A stretch of DNA of 64,000 nt from Apibacter mensalis (GCF_001418685.1 NZ_LIVM01000007.1:1-64000); one strand, 5' to 3'. Counted from the first letter of the stretch, positions 19,399 through 31,239 are shown. Notes: generated from the sequence alone by a model not told the origin. Made by a program: numbers and translations.

Positions 19399-20616
19399 TT
19401 ACATCTCTTTTCCCTCTTGATCATAATATTCAAAAAGAAAATCATTATAAGGAAATCGTTGCGTGTGGATATCTTTTACCTGATTATAAATAATTTTCTT
19501 TAATTCCTCATAGTTTTCTTTTGTTAAAGCAGAAATAAATACGCTGGGATATTTGGATTTAGCCATCCAAGTTTTTTTCCAATCCTCTAAAGAATAATTT
19601 CTTTTGGTGATCGGTGTAAGGTCATCTTCATCTTTTCTTTCATATGAAAAATTATCAATCTTATTAAAAACCATGATCATAGGTTTGTCTGCAGCACCTA
19701 TTTCTGCCAATATGGTATTTACTGAATGGATATGATCTTCAAAGCTGGGATGAGAAATATCTACCACATGAATTAATAAATCAGACTCTCTTACTTCATC
19801 CAAGGTTGATTTAAAAGATTCTACCAATTGGGTTGGTAATTTTCTTATAAAGCCTACAGTATCTGTGAGTAAAAAAGGAAGATTACCTATTACCACTTTT
19901 CGAACGGTTGTGTCTAGGGTTGCAAATAATTTATTTTCAGCAAAAACATCAGATTTACTTAATACATTCATTAAGGTTGATTTTCCTACATTGGTATATC
20001 CTACCCAAGCTACTCTAACTAATTTTCCTCGATTATTTCGTTGAGTAGACATTTGTTTATCAATGGATTTTAATTTTTCTTTAAGTAAAGAAATTCTGTC
20101 TCTTATAATACGCCTGTCAGTCTCAATTTCTGTTTCTCCCGGTCCTCTTAAACCAATTCCTCCTTTTTGACGTTCAAGGTGAGTCCACATACGAGTTAAG
20201 CGAGGAAGAAGATATTCGTATTGAGCAAGTTCAACTTGGGTTCTGGCATAGGATGTCTCAGCTCGTTGTGCAAAAATATCTAATATAAGATTGGTACGGT
20301 CAATGATTTTCCTATCTAATTCTTTTTCTATATTTTTAAGTTGAGAAGGAGTCAGCTCATCATCGAATATAATTGTATCAATTTCATTTTCTTTAGCATA
20401 CATATTAATTTCTTCCAGCTTGCCTCTTCCAACAAATGTTCGAGAATTTGGCTGATCCAGTTTTTGTGTAAATCTTTTAAATACTTCAGCTCCGGCAGTA
20501 TGGGCCAAAAACTCCAGTTCATCCATGTATTCATTCAATTTTCCCTCATCTTGGTTTTGAGTAATCAAACCAATTAGAATAGCTTTTTCATATAATGCTT
20601 CTTTTTTTTCTAACAT
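19399..20616 (-). CDS. hflX: GTPase HflX
   Basis: Ribosome-associated GTPase that splits stalled or heat-damaged 70S ribosomes. It is 405 residues. The N-terminal HflX domain contains FVGRGKLEEI near 61-70 and the glycine-rich linker GGIGLRGPGETEIETDRR (152-169), diagnostic for the family. The G domain follows with G1 GYTNVGKST (206-214), a G3 DTVGF and G4 NKID. The start has no competing upstream ATG. A -7 box lies 36 bases before it. Confidence 0.95.
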   Translation of the reverse strand: MLEKKEALYEKAILIGLITQNQDEGKLNEYMDELEFLAHTAGAEVFKRFTQKLDQPNSRTFVGRGKLEEINMYAKENEIDTIIFDDELTPSQLKNIEKELDRKIIDRTNLILDIFAQRAETSYARTQVELAQYEYLLPRLTRMWTHLERQKGGIGLRGPGETEIETDRRIIRDRISLLKEKLKSIDKQMSTQRNNRGKLVRVAWVGYTNVGKSTLMNVLSKSDVFAENKLFATLDTTVRKVVIGNLPFLLTDTVGFIRKLPTQLVESFKSTLDEVRESDLLIHVVDISHPSFEDHIHSVNTILAEIGAADKPMIMVFNKIDNFSYERKDEDDLTPITKRNYSLEDWKKTWMAKSKYPSVFISALTKENYEELKKIIYNQVKDIHTQRFPYNDFLFEYYDQEGKEM

Positions 20617-20651
20617 ATAAAATTAATCTGCTTTAAACTCTATTTATATAT

Positions 20652-20659
20652 CAAATGTA
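20652..20659 (-). promoter_or_regulatory. -7 box of hflX
   Basis: The reverse strand reads TACATTTG, matching TAnnTTTG, 36 bases upstream of the hflX start. Confidence 0.45.
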
Positions 20660-20884
20660 TTGATTTTTAATAAAGTGTAATAATTTAAAATCTATAAAAA
20701 GATATTTATAGATTATTTTCAAAGTTACATGATTTAACTTAATGGGTATTTTTTAATAATTATACAATTTTTTTTAATTCGATGTAAGGTTTCTGAATTT
20801 TAAAATTAGTAATAAATAAGTTGCTTCGCTGAAGTAATCATTTAATATAATTCAAATAGAAGAAAACAAATTGATAACTATCAA

Positions 20885-21454
20885 TTATTGATTAATGGGA
20901 TGGAACGAGCAAATAAGAGTATGATCATTAACAACTCCAACAGCCTGCAAGAATGCATAAATGATAGTTGTACCTACAAATTTAAATCCACGCTTTTTTA
21001 GGTCTTTTGAAATACAATCGGAGAGTTTTGTTGAAGCAGGAACCTCCTTTATACTCTTCCAATGATTACAAATGGGTGTATCGACAAAATTCCATAAATA
21101 ATTATTAAAACTTACGAATTCATTTTGGACATTTATAAATTTTTGGGCATTGATAGGAGCAGAGTAAATCTTAAGTTTATTTCTAATGATTCCAGGGTTA
21201 AGCAATAAACTTTCAAATTTGGATGAAGTATAACGAGCAATTTTATTGTAATCAAAATTATCAAAAGCTTTACGAAAGTTCTCTCTTTTTTTAAGTACCG
21301 TTATCCAACTTAAACCGGCTTGAAACCCTTCAAGCAAAAGAAATTCAAATAATTTTTTGTCATCATACACCGGCTTTCCCCATTCCTCATCATGATATTT
21401 TTTGTATCTGTCATCAGATCCCACCCATTCGCAGCGAATTAAGTTCCTTGTCAT
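20885..21454 (-). CDS. tag: DNA-3-methyladenine glycosylase I
   Basis: Base-excision repair glycosylase that removes 3-methyladenine, 189 residues (E. coli Tag is 187). The zinc site is complete: Cys in RCEWVG, His in YHDEEWG, and the C-terminal pair in NDHTLICSFH. The helix-hairpin region FEFLLLEGFQAGLSW contains the conserved GFQAGLSW segment, including the tryptophan that stacks on the base. Single gene with no neighbour on its strand for 268 bases upstream in the hflX direction. Confidence 0.93.
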   Translation of the reverse strand: MTRNLIRCEWVGSDDRYKKYHDEEWGKPVYDDKKLFEFLLLEGFQAGLSWITVLKKRENFRKAFDNFDYNKIARYTSSKFESLLLNPGIIRNKLKIYSAPINAQKFINVQNEFVSFNNYLWNFVDTPICNHWKSIKEVPASTKLSDCISKDLKKRGFKFVGTTIIYAFLQAVGVVNDHTLICSFHPINQ

Positions 21455-21528
21455 AAGAATTTATAATAATGCAAGATACATTATTAAATATAAGCACTTT
21501 TTATTATTATCCAAAAAAATTGTTGAAC

Positions 21529-23178
21529 TTATATCTTTGCATTTTGTTTTTCCTCTTCTTCTAAAATTTGTTCCATGACTTTTCCGGATTCTTTTTTATT
21601 GTAGGGAAAAACATCTGGAAATATATCTTGCCATTTTTTTAATCTTTCATCATCTCTCCATTCAAAATTCGGCAAATATCTGTTTTGTTCGGGAAGCTTA
21701 CTTTCAGGGTATAACTTTGATTCCGCATTAAGCTTACAGGAAATAATATCCATTTTACGATCAAAAAATTCACCCTGTAAAATTCCGCATACGGATATGC
21801 TAATTCCCGTACGTTCTTTTCCTTTAGTTTTAGAATCTTCTTCTACATAAGTGATTGATTCGGCATTTCCCTTTAAATCAACTGAATGCAGTTCTTCATT
21901 TTCAAAATAAGCATGAAGCATTCGTCCTTTCGCTTGATTGAATTCCAGTTTAGCACTTAAAGAATCTACTTTGCTGATTACAAAAGCATGGGATCTACCA
22001 TAAATTGAATCTACTGCTTGGGTAGTACTATTTAAATATGCTGAAAGAGTATCAGCGGTAAGTTGCCTTCCCCCCGTTGACCAAAAAATAGGTTTTTTAT
22101 AAAAATCAATTCTTCCAATGGTTTCTTGATATACCAAAGAATCACTTTTTCCGGAAATATTCGATTTGAACAATCTACCATTATGATAACCGCGTATGGT
22201 AGATTTTTTATCTTTACCTTGTATGGCAATCAGGGTATCGGAATGTATGTATAATGAATCTTTGGTAAATATTTTTACCATATAAGGTCTTCCTGTAATC
22301 ATCGCAGAATCTTTAAATTGAAATACTTCGGCATATTCACCCATTAGAAATCTTTTTTCTTTAGGTTCTTCCAGTTTAACGTTTTTAATTCCTCTACCAT
22401 AGCCCTTAATTTCATCAAAAAATAAATCATTTCCGGATAGTATTTTTCCTTGATAATAAATTTTACCGTCGTTTTTAAGTTCAGACTGCTTCGTTTGGGT
22501 ATTGTAGGTACCTTTACTCCCGGTTACATATACTGTGGGGTCTTTTTTATTGGTTATACGGGTAAACTTATTAAAGGTTGCGATTTTGTTTTTAGAATCG
22601 TAATTTATATCAGAACCTTCTAAAATATATTCAGGGGATTCTAAAGTAGAATTATCGCCTAATTCAATTCGGTTATCTTTTACAAAATATTTTCCAACTT
22701 TAGTATGAGTTATATTTTCACCTTTATAGACCGTACCCCAATTGTCAAAATAGGCCACATCCTGATTTGCATCATAGATCATTTCCTCTGTTTCAACCGT
22801 TTGATCCGGTGTAACTAATTTTACATTATAATAAGCTATTGCATTTCTGGTTATTCCATTATATGTCAATTTTTTACAATTTAGGGTAGATTGTTTATCT
22901 TTAAAAAAAACATTTCCTCTTGCTTCAATAGAATTTTTATCTCTAAAATAAATGATAGAATCAGCCTCTAAATGTGATGTTTCATGCTCAGCTATAACAT
23001 GTCCGGAATAAACAATATTTCCATTAAATGCATGCTCATTCACCTCTTCCATGTCAGCATTGATAAGATTTATGGGTTTAGGATTATCCTTTTTGGAAGA
23101 AGCCGGAGGAGTAGCTTGCGAAAATAAAAATACACCTTTAAATATAAAGAAAATAAAAAATATAATTTTTAATTTCAT
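21529..23178 (-). CDS. OstA-like protein (LptA/LptD N-domain family)
   Basis: Exported protein of 549 residues with a signal peptide (MKLKIIFFIFFIFKGVFLFSQ). The body is a series of OstA-type beta-taco repeats, for example NIVYSGHVIAEHETSHLEADS and GNVFFKDKQSTLNC, the fold that carries lipopolysaccharide across the periplasm in LptA, LptC and LptD. It lacks an LptD barrel, so it is best seen as an LptA-like bridge of Bacteroidota. The start codon follows the fur stop with no gap, indicating co-transcription with fur. An alternative role in other glycolipid transport is possible. Confidence 0.75.
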   Translation of the reverse strand: MKLKIIFFIFFIFKGVFLFSQATPPASSKKDNPKPINLINADMEEVNEHAFNGNIVYSGHVIAEHETSHLEADSIIYFRDKNSIEARGNVFFKDKQSTLNCKKLTYNGITRNAIAYYNVKLVTPDQTVETEEMIYDANQDVAYFDNWGTVYKGENITHTKVGKYFVKDNRIELGDNSTLESPEYILEGSDINYDSKNKIATFNKFTRITNKKDPTVYVTGSKGTYNTQTKQSELKNDGKIYYQGKILSGNDLFFDEIKGYGRGIKNVKLEEPKEKRFLMGEYAEVFQFKDSAMITGRPYMVKIFTKDSLYIHSDTLIAIQGKDKKSTIRGYHNGRLFKSNISGKSDSLVYQETIGRIDFYKKPIFWSTGGRQLTADTLSAYLNSTTQAVDSIYGRSHAFVISKVDSLSAKLEFNQAKGRMLHAYFENEELHSVDLKGNAESITYVEEDSKTKGKERTGISISVCGILQGEFFDRKMDIISCKLNAESKLYPESKLPEQNRYLPNFEWRDDERLKKWQDIFPDVFPYNKKESGKVMEQILEEEEKQNAKI

Positions 23179-23631
23179 TCAGTTGTTCTTCTTTTTTGCA
23201 TAAAAATATAAAGAATGACTTTCTATTTCAATATTAAATATTTTTTCTAAAGAATCTTTAATTGTCTGAAGTCTGGGATCACAAAATTCAATAACCTCTC
23301 CGGAATCAATCATTAATATATGATCGTGTTGTTTAGCAAAATAAGATTTTTCATATAAAGCCTGTAATCCTTCCCCAAATTGATGTTTTCTTACTAATTT
23401 AGCATCTAGAAGAATTTCAATAGTATTATATATAGTAGCTCTACTTACTCTATAATTTTTTTCTTTCATTCTCATATACAGCCAATCGATATTGAAATGT
23501 TCGTCGGTTGAATAAATCTCTTCAACAATAGTAAATCTTTCAGGAGTTTTTCTATGTCCTCTATCTTCTAAATACTTTATGAAAACATCTTTAACAATCT
23601 CGAAATTTTTATTTAAGGTATCTGTACTCAT
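23179..23631 (-). CDS. fur: Fur family transcriptional regulator
   Basis: Metal-responsive DNA-binding repressor, 150 residues. The winged helix covers about residues 10-90 with [16 protein letters not shown] and the recognition helix [14 protein letters not shown]. The dimerisation domain has the metal-binding [15 protein letters not shown] segment. The structural zinc site CxxC pair found in many Fur proteins is absent: the only cysteine is in EFCDPRL. This still allows a Fur role but a PerR or Zur-like specificity cannot be excluded. First gene of the fur-ostA unit. Confidence 0.85.
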   Translation of the reverse strand: MSTDTLNKNFEIVKDVFIKYLEDRGHRKTPERFTIVEEIYSTDEHFNIDWLYMRMKEKNYRVSRATIYNTIEILLDAKLVRKHQFGEGLQALYEKSYFAKQHDHILMIDSGEVIEFCDPRLQTIKDSLEKIFNIEIESHSLYFYAKKKNN

Positions 23632-23651
23632 GTTATAGAATGGATAATAAG

Positions 23652-23659
23652 CAAAGTTA
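23652..23659 (-). promoter_or_regulatory. -7 box of the fur-ostA unit
   Basis: The reverse strand reads TAACTTTG, a TAnnTTTG match 21 bases before the fur start. Confidence 0.5.
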
Positions 23660-23887
23660 GCAAATTAATTACCTTAATCATATTTTCTTATAATATAAAT
23701 TTAAAATAGTTAAATAAATACCATAATTTTTTTTTAAAGAATAATTTATTTAATTGGTTAAAATATAAATAAATCTATTAAATAGTATTAAATTTTTATA
23801 AAAAAAATAAATTTTAGTACAGTTTTTGTTTAATAAAGAATAATATTGAATTCATCAATTATTGTAACTGTTTTATATTTTATAAAT

Positions 23888-24583
23888 ATGCAAATTATTC
23901 CTATAAATAATATAAAAAATGTAGTATTTATTATTTTTAATACTATAAATTTAATTTTGTTTAGTTGTCAGACTAATCAATCTAAAGAAAAAAAAACAGA
24001 TGTTATGAGAAAAAAAATTGAAAAAATCACATTAGGAGGTGGATGCTTTTGGTGCTTAAGTCCTTGTTTTGAAATGATAAATGGTATTAATAAGGTTACT
24101 GTGGGATATTCCGGAGGGAAAGGTGAAAATGCTAACTATAAAGATGTATGTACCGGAAATACCGGACATGTAGAGGTTATCGAAATTGAATATAATCCTG
24201 AAGAAATATCTTTTTTAGAAATTTTAGATATTTTTTGGTTTTTACATGATCCTACCCAATTGAATAAACAAGGTAATGATATAGGTACTCAATATAAATC
24301 AGTTATATTTTATAGATCGGAGGAGCAAAAAATTCTCGCTCAAGAATCACTAAAAAAATCTGAATCTTCCGATTTGTGGAAAGGTAAATATGTAACTGAA
24401 ATATCTCCTTTTAAAGAATTTTATCCGGCTGAGGATTATCATCAAAAATATTATGAGAAAAATCCTAATCAACCTTATTGCAGTTATACAATAGCTCCTA
24501 AAATTCAAAAATTCAAAGCACGTTTTAATTATAAATTAAAAACAGAATTTCAAAAAAGGAATGTGGATAAAAATCAAGTATAA
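23888..24583 (+). CDS. msrA: Peptide methionine sulfoxide reductase MsrA, lipoprotein form
   Basis: Reduces methionine-S-sulfoxide in proteins. The open frame starts at a TTG (23846), but the ATG at 23888 gives a lipoprotein signal (hydrophobic stretch ending LILFSC), so the enzyme is probably periplasmic and lipid-anchored. The catalytic motif is GGGCFWC, followed by the conserved GYSGGKGENANYKDVCTGNTGHVEVIEIEY-type region (VTVGYSGG, GHVEV), HDPTQLNKQGNDIGTQY, and a resolving-cysteine candidate in PYCSY. No fused MsrB domain. About 231 residues from the chosen start. Single gene. Confidence 0.88.
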   Translation: MQIIPINNIKNVVFIIFNTINLILFSCQTNQSKEKKTDVMRKKIEKITLGGGCFWCLSPCFEMINGINKVTVGYSGGKGENANYKDVCTGNTGHVEVIEIEYNPEEISFLEILDIFWFLHDPTQLNKQGNDIGTQYKSVIFYRSEEQKILAQESLKKSESSDLWKGKYVTEISPFKEFYPAEDYHQKYYEKNPNQPYCSYTIAPKIQKFKARFNYKLKTEFQKRNVDKNQV

Positions 24584-24826
24584 TTAACATGCGATTGCCA
24601 TTGATCATAATGAAAATTAATAATTTTAAATACTTAATTTTTGATCAAGGAAAAATTATTTAATTTATAAGTTAAACAAAAATTACTTGAAATGCTCTAT
24701 ATTAATAGAATTTATTTTTGTAATTAAATAGTCTTATTTTTTAATATAACTGATTATTTTATCATGAATTATTTTGATAATGTAATATTTCAGAGAAATT
24801 AAATTATTTTTTTAGAAAAAAAATTA

Positions 24827-24834
24827 TATATTTG
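24827..24834 (+). promoter_or_regulatory. -7 box of guaB
   Basis: TATATTTG matches TAnnTTTG, 16 bases before the guaB ATG, so the leader is very short. No clear -33 TTG. Confidence 0.55.
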
Positions 24835-24850
24835 CCTGGCAAAAAACAAT

Positions 24851-26311
24851 ATGTCGCTTAGTTCTAAAATTGTAGAAGAAGCTATTACATTTGATGATGT
24901 TTTGCTTATTCCTTCCTATTCAGAAATTCTACCTTCTCAAGTAAATTTAAAAACTCAATTAACTAAAAGAATTCAATTAAATATTCCTATAGTTTCAGCT
25001 GCTATGGATACTGTTACAGAATCAAGTTTAGCCATTGCTCTGGCTAGAGTAGGAGGTTTAGGTTTTATTCACAAAAATATGCCGATAGATCAACAGGCAG
25101 TTGAAGTTAATAAAGTAAAGAGATCAGAAAATGGAATGATCTCTAATCCCATTACTTTAAGCCGGAATCATACTTTACAAGACGCCCTTATATTAATGAA
25201 AGAATATAGAATATCTGGGTTACCCGTAATTGAAGAAGATGATACATTAGTGGGCATTATTACTAATAGAGATATTAAATATCAGTCTGATTTAAATCAG
25301 AAAGTAGAAGATGTAATGTCCAAGGAAAATATAATTACCTCCTCACGAAATACTTCTTTGGAACAAGCCAAGCAAATATTATTAAATAATAGAATTGAAA
25401 AACTTCCGATTATTGACGATCTCAACAAATTAATAGGATTGATTACTATTAAAGATATTGATAATTTGCTGGAATATCCCAATTCCTGTAAAGATTCTGA
25501 TGGTAGACTTAGGGTAGGAGCTGGTGTAGGGGTAGGAAATGATACCTTAGAACGAGTAGAAGCTTTGGTAAAAGCCGGAGTTGATATAATTGCGGTAGAT
25601 TCTGCTCATGGACATTCTGTTAATGTTCTAAATAAAATAAGGGAAATAAGAATCTCTTTTCCCAATTTGGATATTGTAGGTGGAAATATAGTTACATCGC
25701 AAGCAGCAAAAGATTTAATAGAAGCAGGTGCCAACTCACTTAAAGTTGGAGTAGGGCCCGGATCTATTTGTACAACCAGAGTGGTTGCGGGAGTAGGTGT
25801 GCCGCAATTATCCGCTATTTATAATGTATATGAATATGCCAATCAGTATCACATACCGGTAATAGCTGATGGAGGTATAAAGCTTTCCGGAGATATTGTT
25901 AAGGCTATATCCAGCGGAGCTTCCTGTGTAATGTTAGGATCTTTATTGGCCGGAACAGAAGAAGCTCCGGGAGATGAAATTATTTTCCAAGGTAGGAAAT
26001 TTAAAAGTTACCAAGGCATGGGTTCCATTTCTGCAATGAAAAGAGGAAGTAAAGACCGTTATTTTCAATCAGGAACTAAAAAATTAGTCCCCGAAGGAAT
26101 CGAGGGAAGAGTCCCTTATAAAGGAAAACTATCCGATGTAGTTTATCAATTATGCGGGGGAATTAGAGCAGGTATGGGATATTGCGGTACAGAGGACATT
26201 GAAAAGTTACAAAAAGAAAGTAAGATGGTGAAGATTTCCTCAGCAGGATTAAAAGAAAGTCATCCTCATGATGTAATTATTACTCAAGAAGCCCCAAATT
26301 ATTCTAATTAA
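24851..26311 (+). CDS. guaB: Inosine-5'-monophosphate dehydrogenase
   Basis: Oxidises IMP to XMP, the committed step to GMP. 486 residues: an N-terminal barrel segment ([15 protein letters not shown]), two CBS domains inserted at about 95-210, then the barrel with the catalytic loop GPGSICTTR (Cys307) and the [18 protein letters not shown] flap. All expected motifs are present and the length is standard. Monocistronic with its own promoter. Confidence 0.97.
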   Translation: MSLSSKIVEEAITFDDVLLIPSYSEILPSQVNLKTQLTKRIQLNIPIVSAAMDTVTESSLAIALARVGGLGFIHKNMPIDQQAVEVNKVKRSENGMISNPITLSRNHTLQDALILMKEYRISGLPVIEEDDTLVGIITNRDIKYQSDLNQKVEDVMSKENIITSSRNTSLEQAKQILLNNRIEKLPIIDDLNKLIGLITIKDIDNLLEYPNSCKDSDGRLRVGAGVGVGNDTLERVEALVKAGVDIIAVDSAHGHSVNVLNKIREIRISFPNLDIVGGNIVTSQAAKDLIEAGANSLKVGVGPGSICTTRVVAGVGVPQLSAIYNVYEYANQYHIPVIADGGIKLSGDIVKAISSGASCVMLGSLLAGTEEAPGDEIIFQGRKFKSYQGMGSISAMKRGSKDRYFQSGTKKLVPEGIEGRVPYKGKLSDVVYQLCGGIRAGMGYCGTEDIEKLQKESKMVKISSAGLKESHPHDVIITQEAPNYSN

Positions 26312-26387
26312 AAAATTATAATATTTTGTTAAAATTTTGGCATAGGTTTTGTCGTTTATTATGATGTATAAAAATAATATAATAATT

Positions 26388-26975
26388 ATGAAAAAAGTAC
26401 TTTTATTGTTTACTATTTTTTTAGGTAGTATAGCAATATCAAATGCACAGATTGTTACTACACCACAAACTTCAGCTAATGTAGGTGCATCACCAATGCA
26501 AAAGGGAAGTTGGTTAACTGGGGCAGGTATTACAAATCTCGGTTATGATTTCGAAAACAAAGGATTTTCGTTCAATTTAACCCCTAGAGTAGGTTATTTT
26601 CTTTCTCATGGCATAGCCGTTGGTGCAACTATAGATTTCGGAGCAGTATTTCAAGATGATGTTAAACCAATTTGGAATTATGGAATTATGCCTTTTGTAA
26701 GATATTACTTACCGGAAGGAGCTAGAGACACAGGAAGATTTTTTGCTGAAGGAGATATAGGCTTCAAGGGAGCAGCAGTTGACGGAAGTTCAGATAGTGG
26801 ATTTGCTTTTGGGGTAAATGTGGGTTATGCTCATTTTATTACTCATTCTGTAGCTTTAGAAGGAACTATTGGTTATAACTATGCCGCTGCTATTCAGAAC
26901 ATTAATAACGGAAACAAACAAAGTGGTTTAGGTTTTGGTTTAGGATTTCAAATTTATATTCCACAATCAAAATAG
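26388..26975 (+). CDS. Small outer-membrane beta-barrel protein
   Basis: About 195 residues from the ATG at 26388, which begins a textbook signal peptide (MKKVLLLFTIFLGSIAISNAQ); the frame also extends upstream to a TTG at 26349 but that would bury the signal. The mature part is a series of Gly- and aromatic-rich strands (NLGYDFENKGFSFNLTPRVGYFLSHGIAVGATIDFG, in short pieces) ending in FQIYIPQSK, as in OmpA/OmpW-like porin-type barrels of Bacteroidetes. No specific family is recognised. Function unknown. A near-consensus box TAGGTTTTG lies at 26343-26351. Confidence 0.65.
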   Translation: MKKVLLLFTIFLGSIAISNAQIVTTPQTSANVGASPMQKGSWLTGAGITNLGYDFENKGFSFNLTPRVGYFLSHGIAVGATIDFGAVFQDDVKPIWNYGIMPFVRYYLPEGARDTGRFFAEGDIGFKGAAVDGSSDSGFAFGVNVGYAHFITHSVALEGTIGYNYAAAIQNINNGNKQSGLGFGLGFQIYIPQSK

Positions 26976-26996
26976 TCTAATAACTGTTAAAAAATT

Positions 26997-27026
26997 AAAA
27001 CTCCTAAAAAAATAGGAGTTTTTTTT
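26997..27026. terminator. Terminator after the small outer-membrane protein gene
   Basis: Stem AAAACTCCT/AGGAGTTTT with an 8-base loop and a run of eight T after it. It also serves the convergent MFS gene on the other strand. Confidence 0.85.
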
Positions 27027-27089
27027 ATGTAATGTACCTTTATGTCATAGGATTCATTAAGAGGAGATAAGTTGTGCAAAAATAATTAA

Positions 27090-28268
27090 TTACTTTTTCA
27101 TCAAAATTAAATGAAATACTAACATAATTAGAGCAAATAATCCACCCACTCCAACCACACCTGCCCAATTATACATTTCAAAGGCATAGGCTGAAATAAA
27201 GGTTCCCATTGAGCCACCTATAAAATAACTGGTCATATAAATTGTATTTACACGATTTTCTGCCTCAGGATGATTAGAGAAAATAATGGATTGATTGGTA
27301 ATTTGAGTAGATTGCACACCGATATCTATTAATATAATTCCAATTGTTAAGCCAATATAAGTATATCCGCCATAATAAAATATAATCCATGAAATTATAA
27401 TCATTAAGGCAGTAAAAATAAGTATAGTATTCTTGTTGAATTTATATATAACTTTTCCCATTAGAGCAGCTGCTAAAGCTCCGAAAGCTCCTACTAAACC
27501 AAATTTTCCGGCAATATTGCTTGCTGTACCCTTGCTCAAATGAAAATTTTCTTCAAGATGAAATACTAAAGGAGTCCAAAAAGCACTTAAAGATGCAAAG
27601 CTGAGACCTCCACGTAAAGCGGCAAAACGTAATGAAGGGTCTGACTTAAAAAGCTTAACAAGTGAAAGCATTAAATTTTTATAATTTCCTTTAAATTGAG
27701 GATATATCTCAGATAAGTTAACATATATGAAGATATATACAATGCCCATAAGTATTGCAGCTATGAAATACATTTCTCTCCATCCTAAAATATCACCAAT
27801 ATATCCACTTATAACTCTTGATCCTAAAATACCTAGTAATAATCCACTCATAACAAATCCCACGGCTTTAGATTTATCTTCCGGAGCAGCCAATGTTGCA
27901 GCCATTGGAATAAACAGCTGAGGAATAACTGATGTAAATCCTATTATAAAACTAATGGGAAGTAATAATTTTACCGATGGACTCACTGCCATGGCTAACA
28001 AACTACTAATAATAAATATAAAATCGATAAGTATAATTTTTTTTCTACGAAACATATCTCCCAAAGGAATAAGAAAAAATAACCCACAAGCATATCCTAT
28101 CTGTGTAAACATGGTAATACCACTTATTTGTGATTCACTGACATTAAAATCTTTTGCCATTAAACCCAATAATGGTTGGTTATAATAGTTATTTGCTACA
28201 ACTAGACCCGAACTGATAGTCATCAGCCAAAGTATTTTTGGGGTAAGTTTTGGTTGAGAAATGTCCAT
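27090..28268 (-). CDS. MFS transporter
   Basis: 392-residue major facilitator with 12 predicted membrane helices. It has the N-terminal NNYYNQPLLGLMA segment and the loop 2-3 signature GDMFRRKKII, placing it near the drug/arabinose-efflux type (YnfM- or sugar-efflux-like) transporters. Substrate is unknown. Single gene, with a 293-base gap upstream toward trmB and a bidirectional terminator downstream. Confidence 0.85.
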   Translation of the reverse strand: MDISQPKLTPKILWLMTISSGLVVANNYYNQPLLGLMAKDFNVSESQISGITMFTQIGYACGLFFLIPLGDMFRRKKIILIDFIFIISSLLAMAVSPSVKLLLPISFIIGFTSVIPQLFIPMAATLAAPEDKSKAVGFVMSGLLLGILGSRVISGYIGDILGWREMYFIAAILMGIVYIFIYVNLSEIYPQFKGNYKNLMLSLVKLFKSDPSLRFAALRGGLSFASLSAFWTPLVFHLEENFHLSKGTASNIAGKFGLVGAFGALAAALMGKVIYKFNKNTILIFTALMIIISWIIFYYGGYTYIGLTIGIILIDIGVQSTQITNQSIIFSNHPEAENRVNTIYMTSYFIGGSMGTFISAYAFEMYNWAGVVGVGGLFALIMLVFHLILMKK

Positions 28269-28513
28269 CTGTTACTAATCGTGTTTTATTCATAAAATAT
28301 TAATTAAATTTAATGAATATTTTTATTACTGAATTGGAAATATTTTATTAATTGATAAGATAAATATACAACTAAGATAAATATCAATAAAATAGTACAG
28401 TGTTTTTTAAATATTTAACAAGATAATAACATTTAAAATATTACTAAGTTTTAAAGTGTTAATTACTGTAGTGGTGCTTCATCAAATTCTAAAACTTGCC
28501 AGCTTTAAGATAT

Positions 28514-28543
28514 TTGAAATATTTATGATTATATCTATTTTTG
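28514..28543 (+). promoter_or_regulatory. Full Bacteroidetes-type promoter of trmB
   Basis: TTG at 28514-28516, a 19-base spacer, then TATTTTTG at 28536-28543. The trmB ATG is 18 bases further on, so the leader is only about a dozen bases. Confidence 0.75.
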
Positions 28544-28561
28544 TGCATTCAATACTAAAAT

Positions 28562-29233
28562 ATGGGTAAAGATAAACTTCGTAAATTTGCTGAAAATAAG
28601 ACTTTCGATAATGTAATACAACCTACAAGAGAAGAAATAATTTCTAATTTTCATTACAAAGGAAAATGGAAAGAAGAGTTTTTTAAAAACGAAAATCCAA
28701 TAATAGTTGAATTAGGATGTGGAAAAGGAGAATATTCCGTTGGTTTGGCGAATCATTTTCCTAACAAAAATTTTTTAGGCCTAGATATAAAAGGAGCACG
28801 TTTCTGGAGAGGGGCTAAAACTGCTATAGAGCAACAAATAAAAAATGTAGCTTTTTTACGTACTCAAATAGAATTAATTGAGTATGTGTTTTCTCCTGGT
28901 GAAGTGGATGAAATTTGGATTACGTTTCCAGATCCCCAAATTAAATATAAAAGAACAAAACATCGTTTAATAAATCCTGTTTTTCTTGAAAGATATAAGA
29001 AAATTATGAAAGAAGGAGGAAGTATACATTTAAAAACGGATAGTGAGTTTTTACATGGATATGTTAATGGATTAATACAAGGGATGGGATATACTGTATT
29101 ATCTTCTCATCACGATATTTATGGAGCTCCAGAATATGAATTACCATCATACGTAAGAGATATAAAAACTTTTTATGAAAATATGTTTTTGAAAGAGGGT
29201 AAATCCATAACCTATTTGAATTTTAAAATTTAA
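28562..29233 (+). CDS. trmB: tRNA (guanine-N7-)-methyltransferase
   Basis: Methylates G46 in the variable loop of tRNA using SAM. 223 residues, class I methyltransferase fold with the SAM loop VELGCGKGEYS, and the TrmB active-site motif TFPDPQIKYKRTKHRL, in which PDP and the basic residues bind the target base. The N-terminal GKDKLRKFAENKTFDNV is typical of Bacteroidetes TrmB. Single gene with its own promoter and terminator. Confidence 0.95.
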   Translation: MGKDKLRKFAENKTFDNVIQPTREEIISNFHYKGKWKEEFFKNENPIIVELGCGKGEYSVGLANHFPNKNFLGLDIKGARFWRGAKTAIEQQIKNVAFLRTQIELIEYVFSPGEVDEIWITFPDPQIKYKRTKHRLINPVFLERYKKIMKEGGSIHLKTDSEFLHGYVNGLIQGMGYTVLSSHHDIYGAPEYELPSYVRDIKTFYENMFLKEGKSITYLNFKI

Positions 29234-29321
29234 GTACAATTATAAGTTACATAATAAAATATGTTAACAAAAAATAAAATGCATAAAATGATTTCTGATT
29301 GAATTATAAATTTTATATAAT

Positions 29322-29353
29322 AAAAAAAGGATTGATTCATCAATCCTTTTTTT
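29322..29353. terminator. Bidirectional terminator between trmB and atpDC
   Basis: Perfect 14-base stem (29322-29335 with 29340-29353), 4-base loop TTCA, with A and T runs on either side; it lies between convergent genes. Confidence 0.9.
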
Positions 29354-29385
29354 ATATTTTGTTAAAAACTAGATGTTTAACTGTA

Positions 29386-29655
29386 TCAATCACAAAGTAT
29401 AATACCTTTATTATTATTAAATTCTAATAATCCGCTCTTAATCGTGAATGTTTTGTATTTACCGTCATTCATCAATTTATTATAATTGGAAGAAGAGCTT
29501 ACATTTTCAAGCTTAATGGTTCCGGATTCGAGTGTTGAAACAATGGATGCGTGGTTTTCAAGCATTTGAAATTCACCCAACAAACCGGGAACAGTTATAG
29601 AAGACACTTCACCGTCAAAGATAATTTCTTCCGGGGTAAGGATTTGTATTTTCAT
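29386..29655 (-). CDS. atpC: F-type ATP synthase epsilon subunit (short form)
   Basis: Central-stalk subunit of the F1 sector. About 89 residues from MKIQILTP (an in-frame ATG two codons earlier at 29661 is also possible). It covers only the N-terminal beta-sandwich with GEVSSITVPGLLGEFQMLENHASIVSTL; the C-terminal two-helix domain that inhibits ATP hydrolysis in E. coli (139 residues in total) is missing. Short epsilons of this sort are usual in Bacteroidota. It lies directly downstream of atpD. Confidence 0.93.
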   Translation of the reverse strand: MKIQILTPEEIIFDGEVSSITVPGLLGEFQMLENHASIVSTLESGTIKLENVSSSSNYNKLMNDGKYKTFTIKSGLLEFNNNKGIILCD

Positions 29656-29682
29656 CAACATTTTAATTAATAATCAGGTAAA

Positions 29683-31209
<1,527 letters not shown>

Positions 31210-31239
31210 TCAAATAATTACATTTGTTTTGTGGTATTG

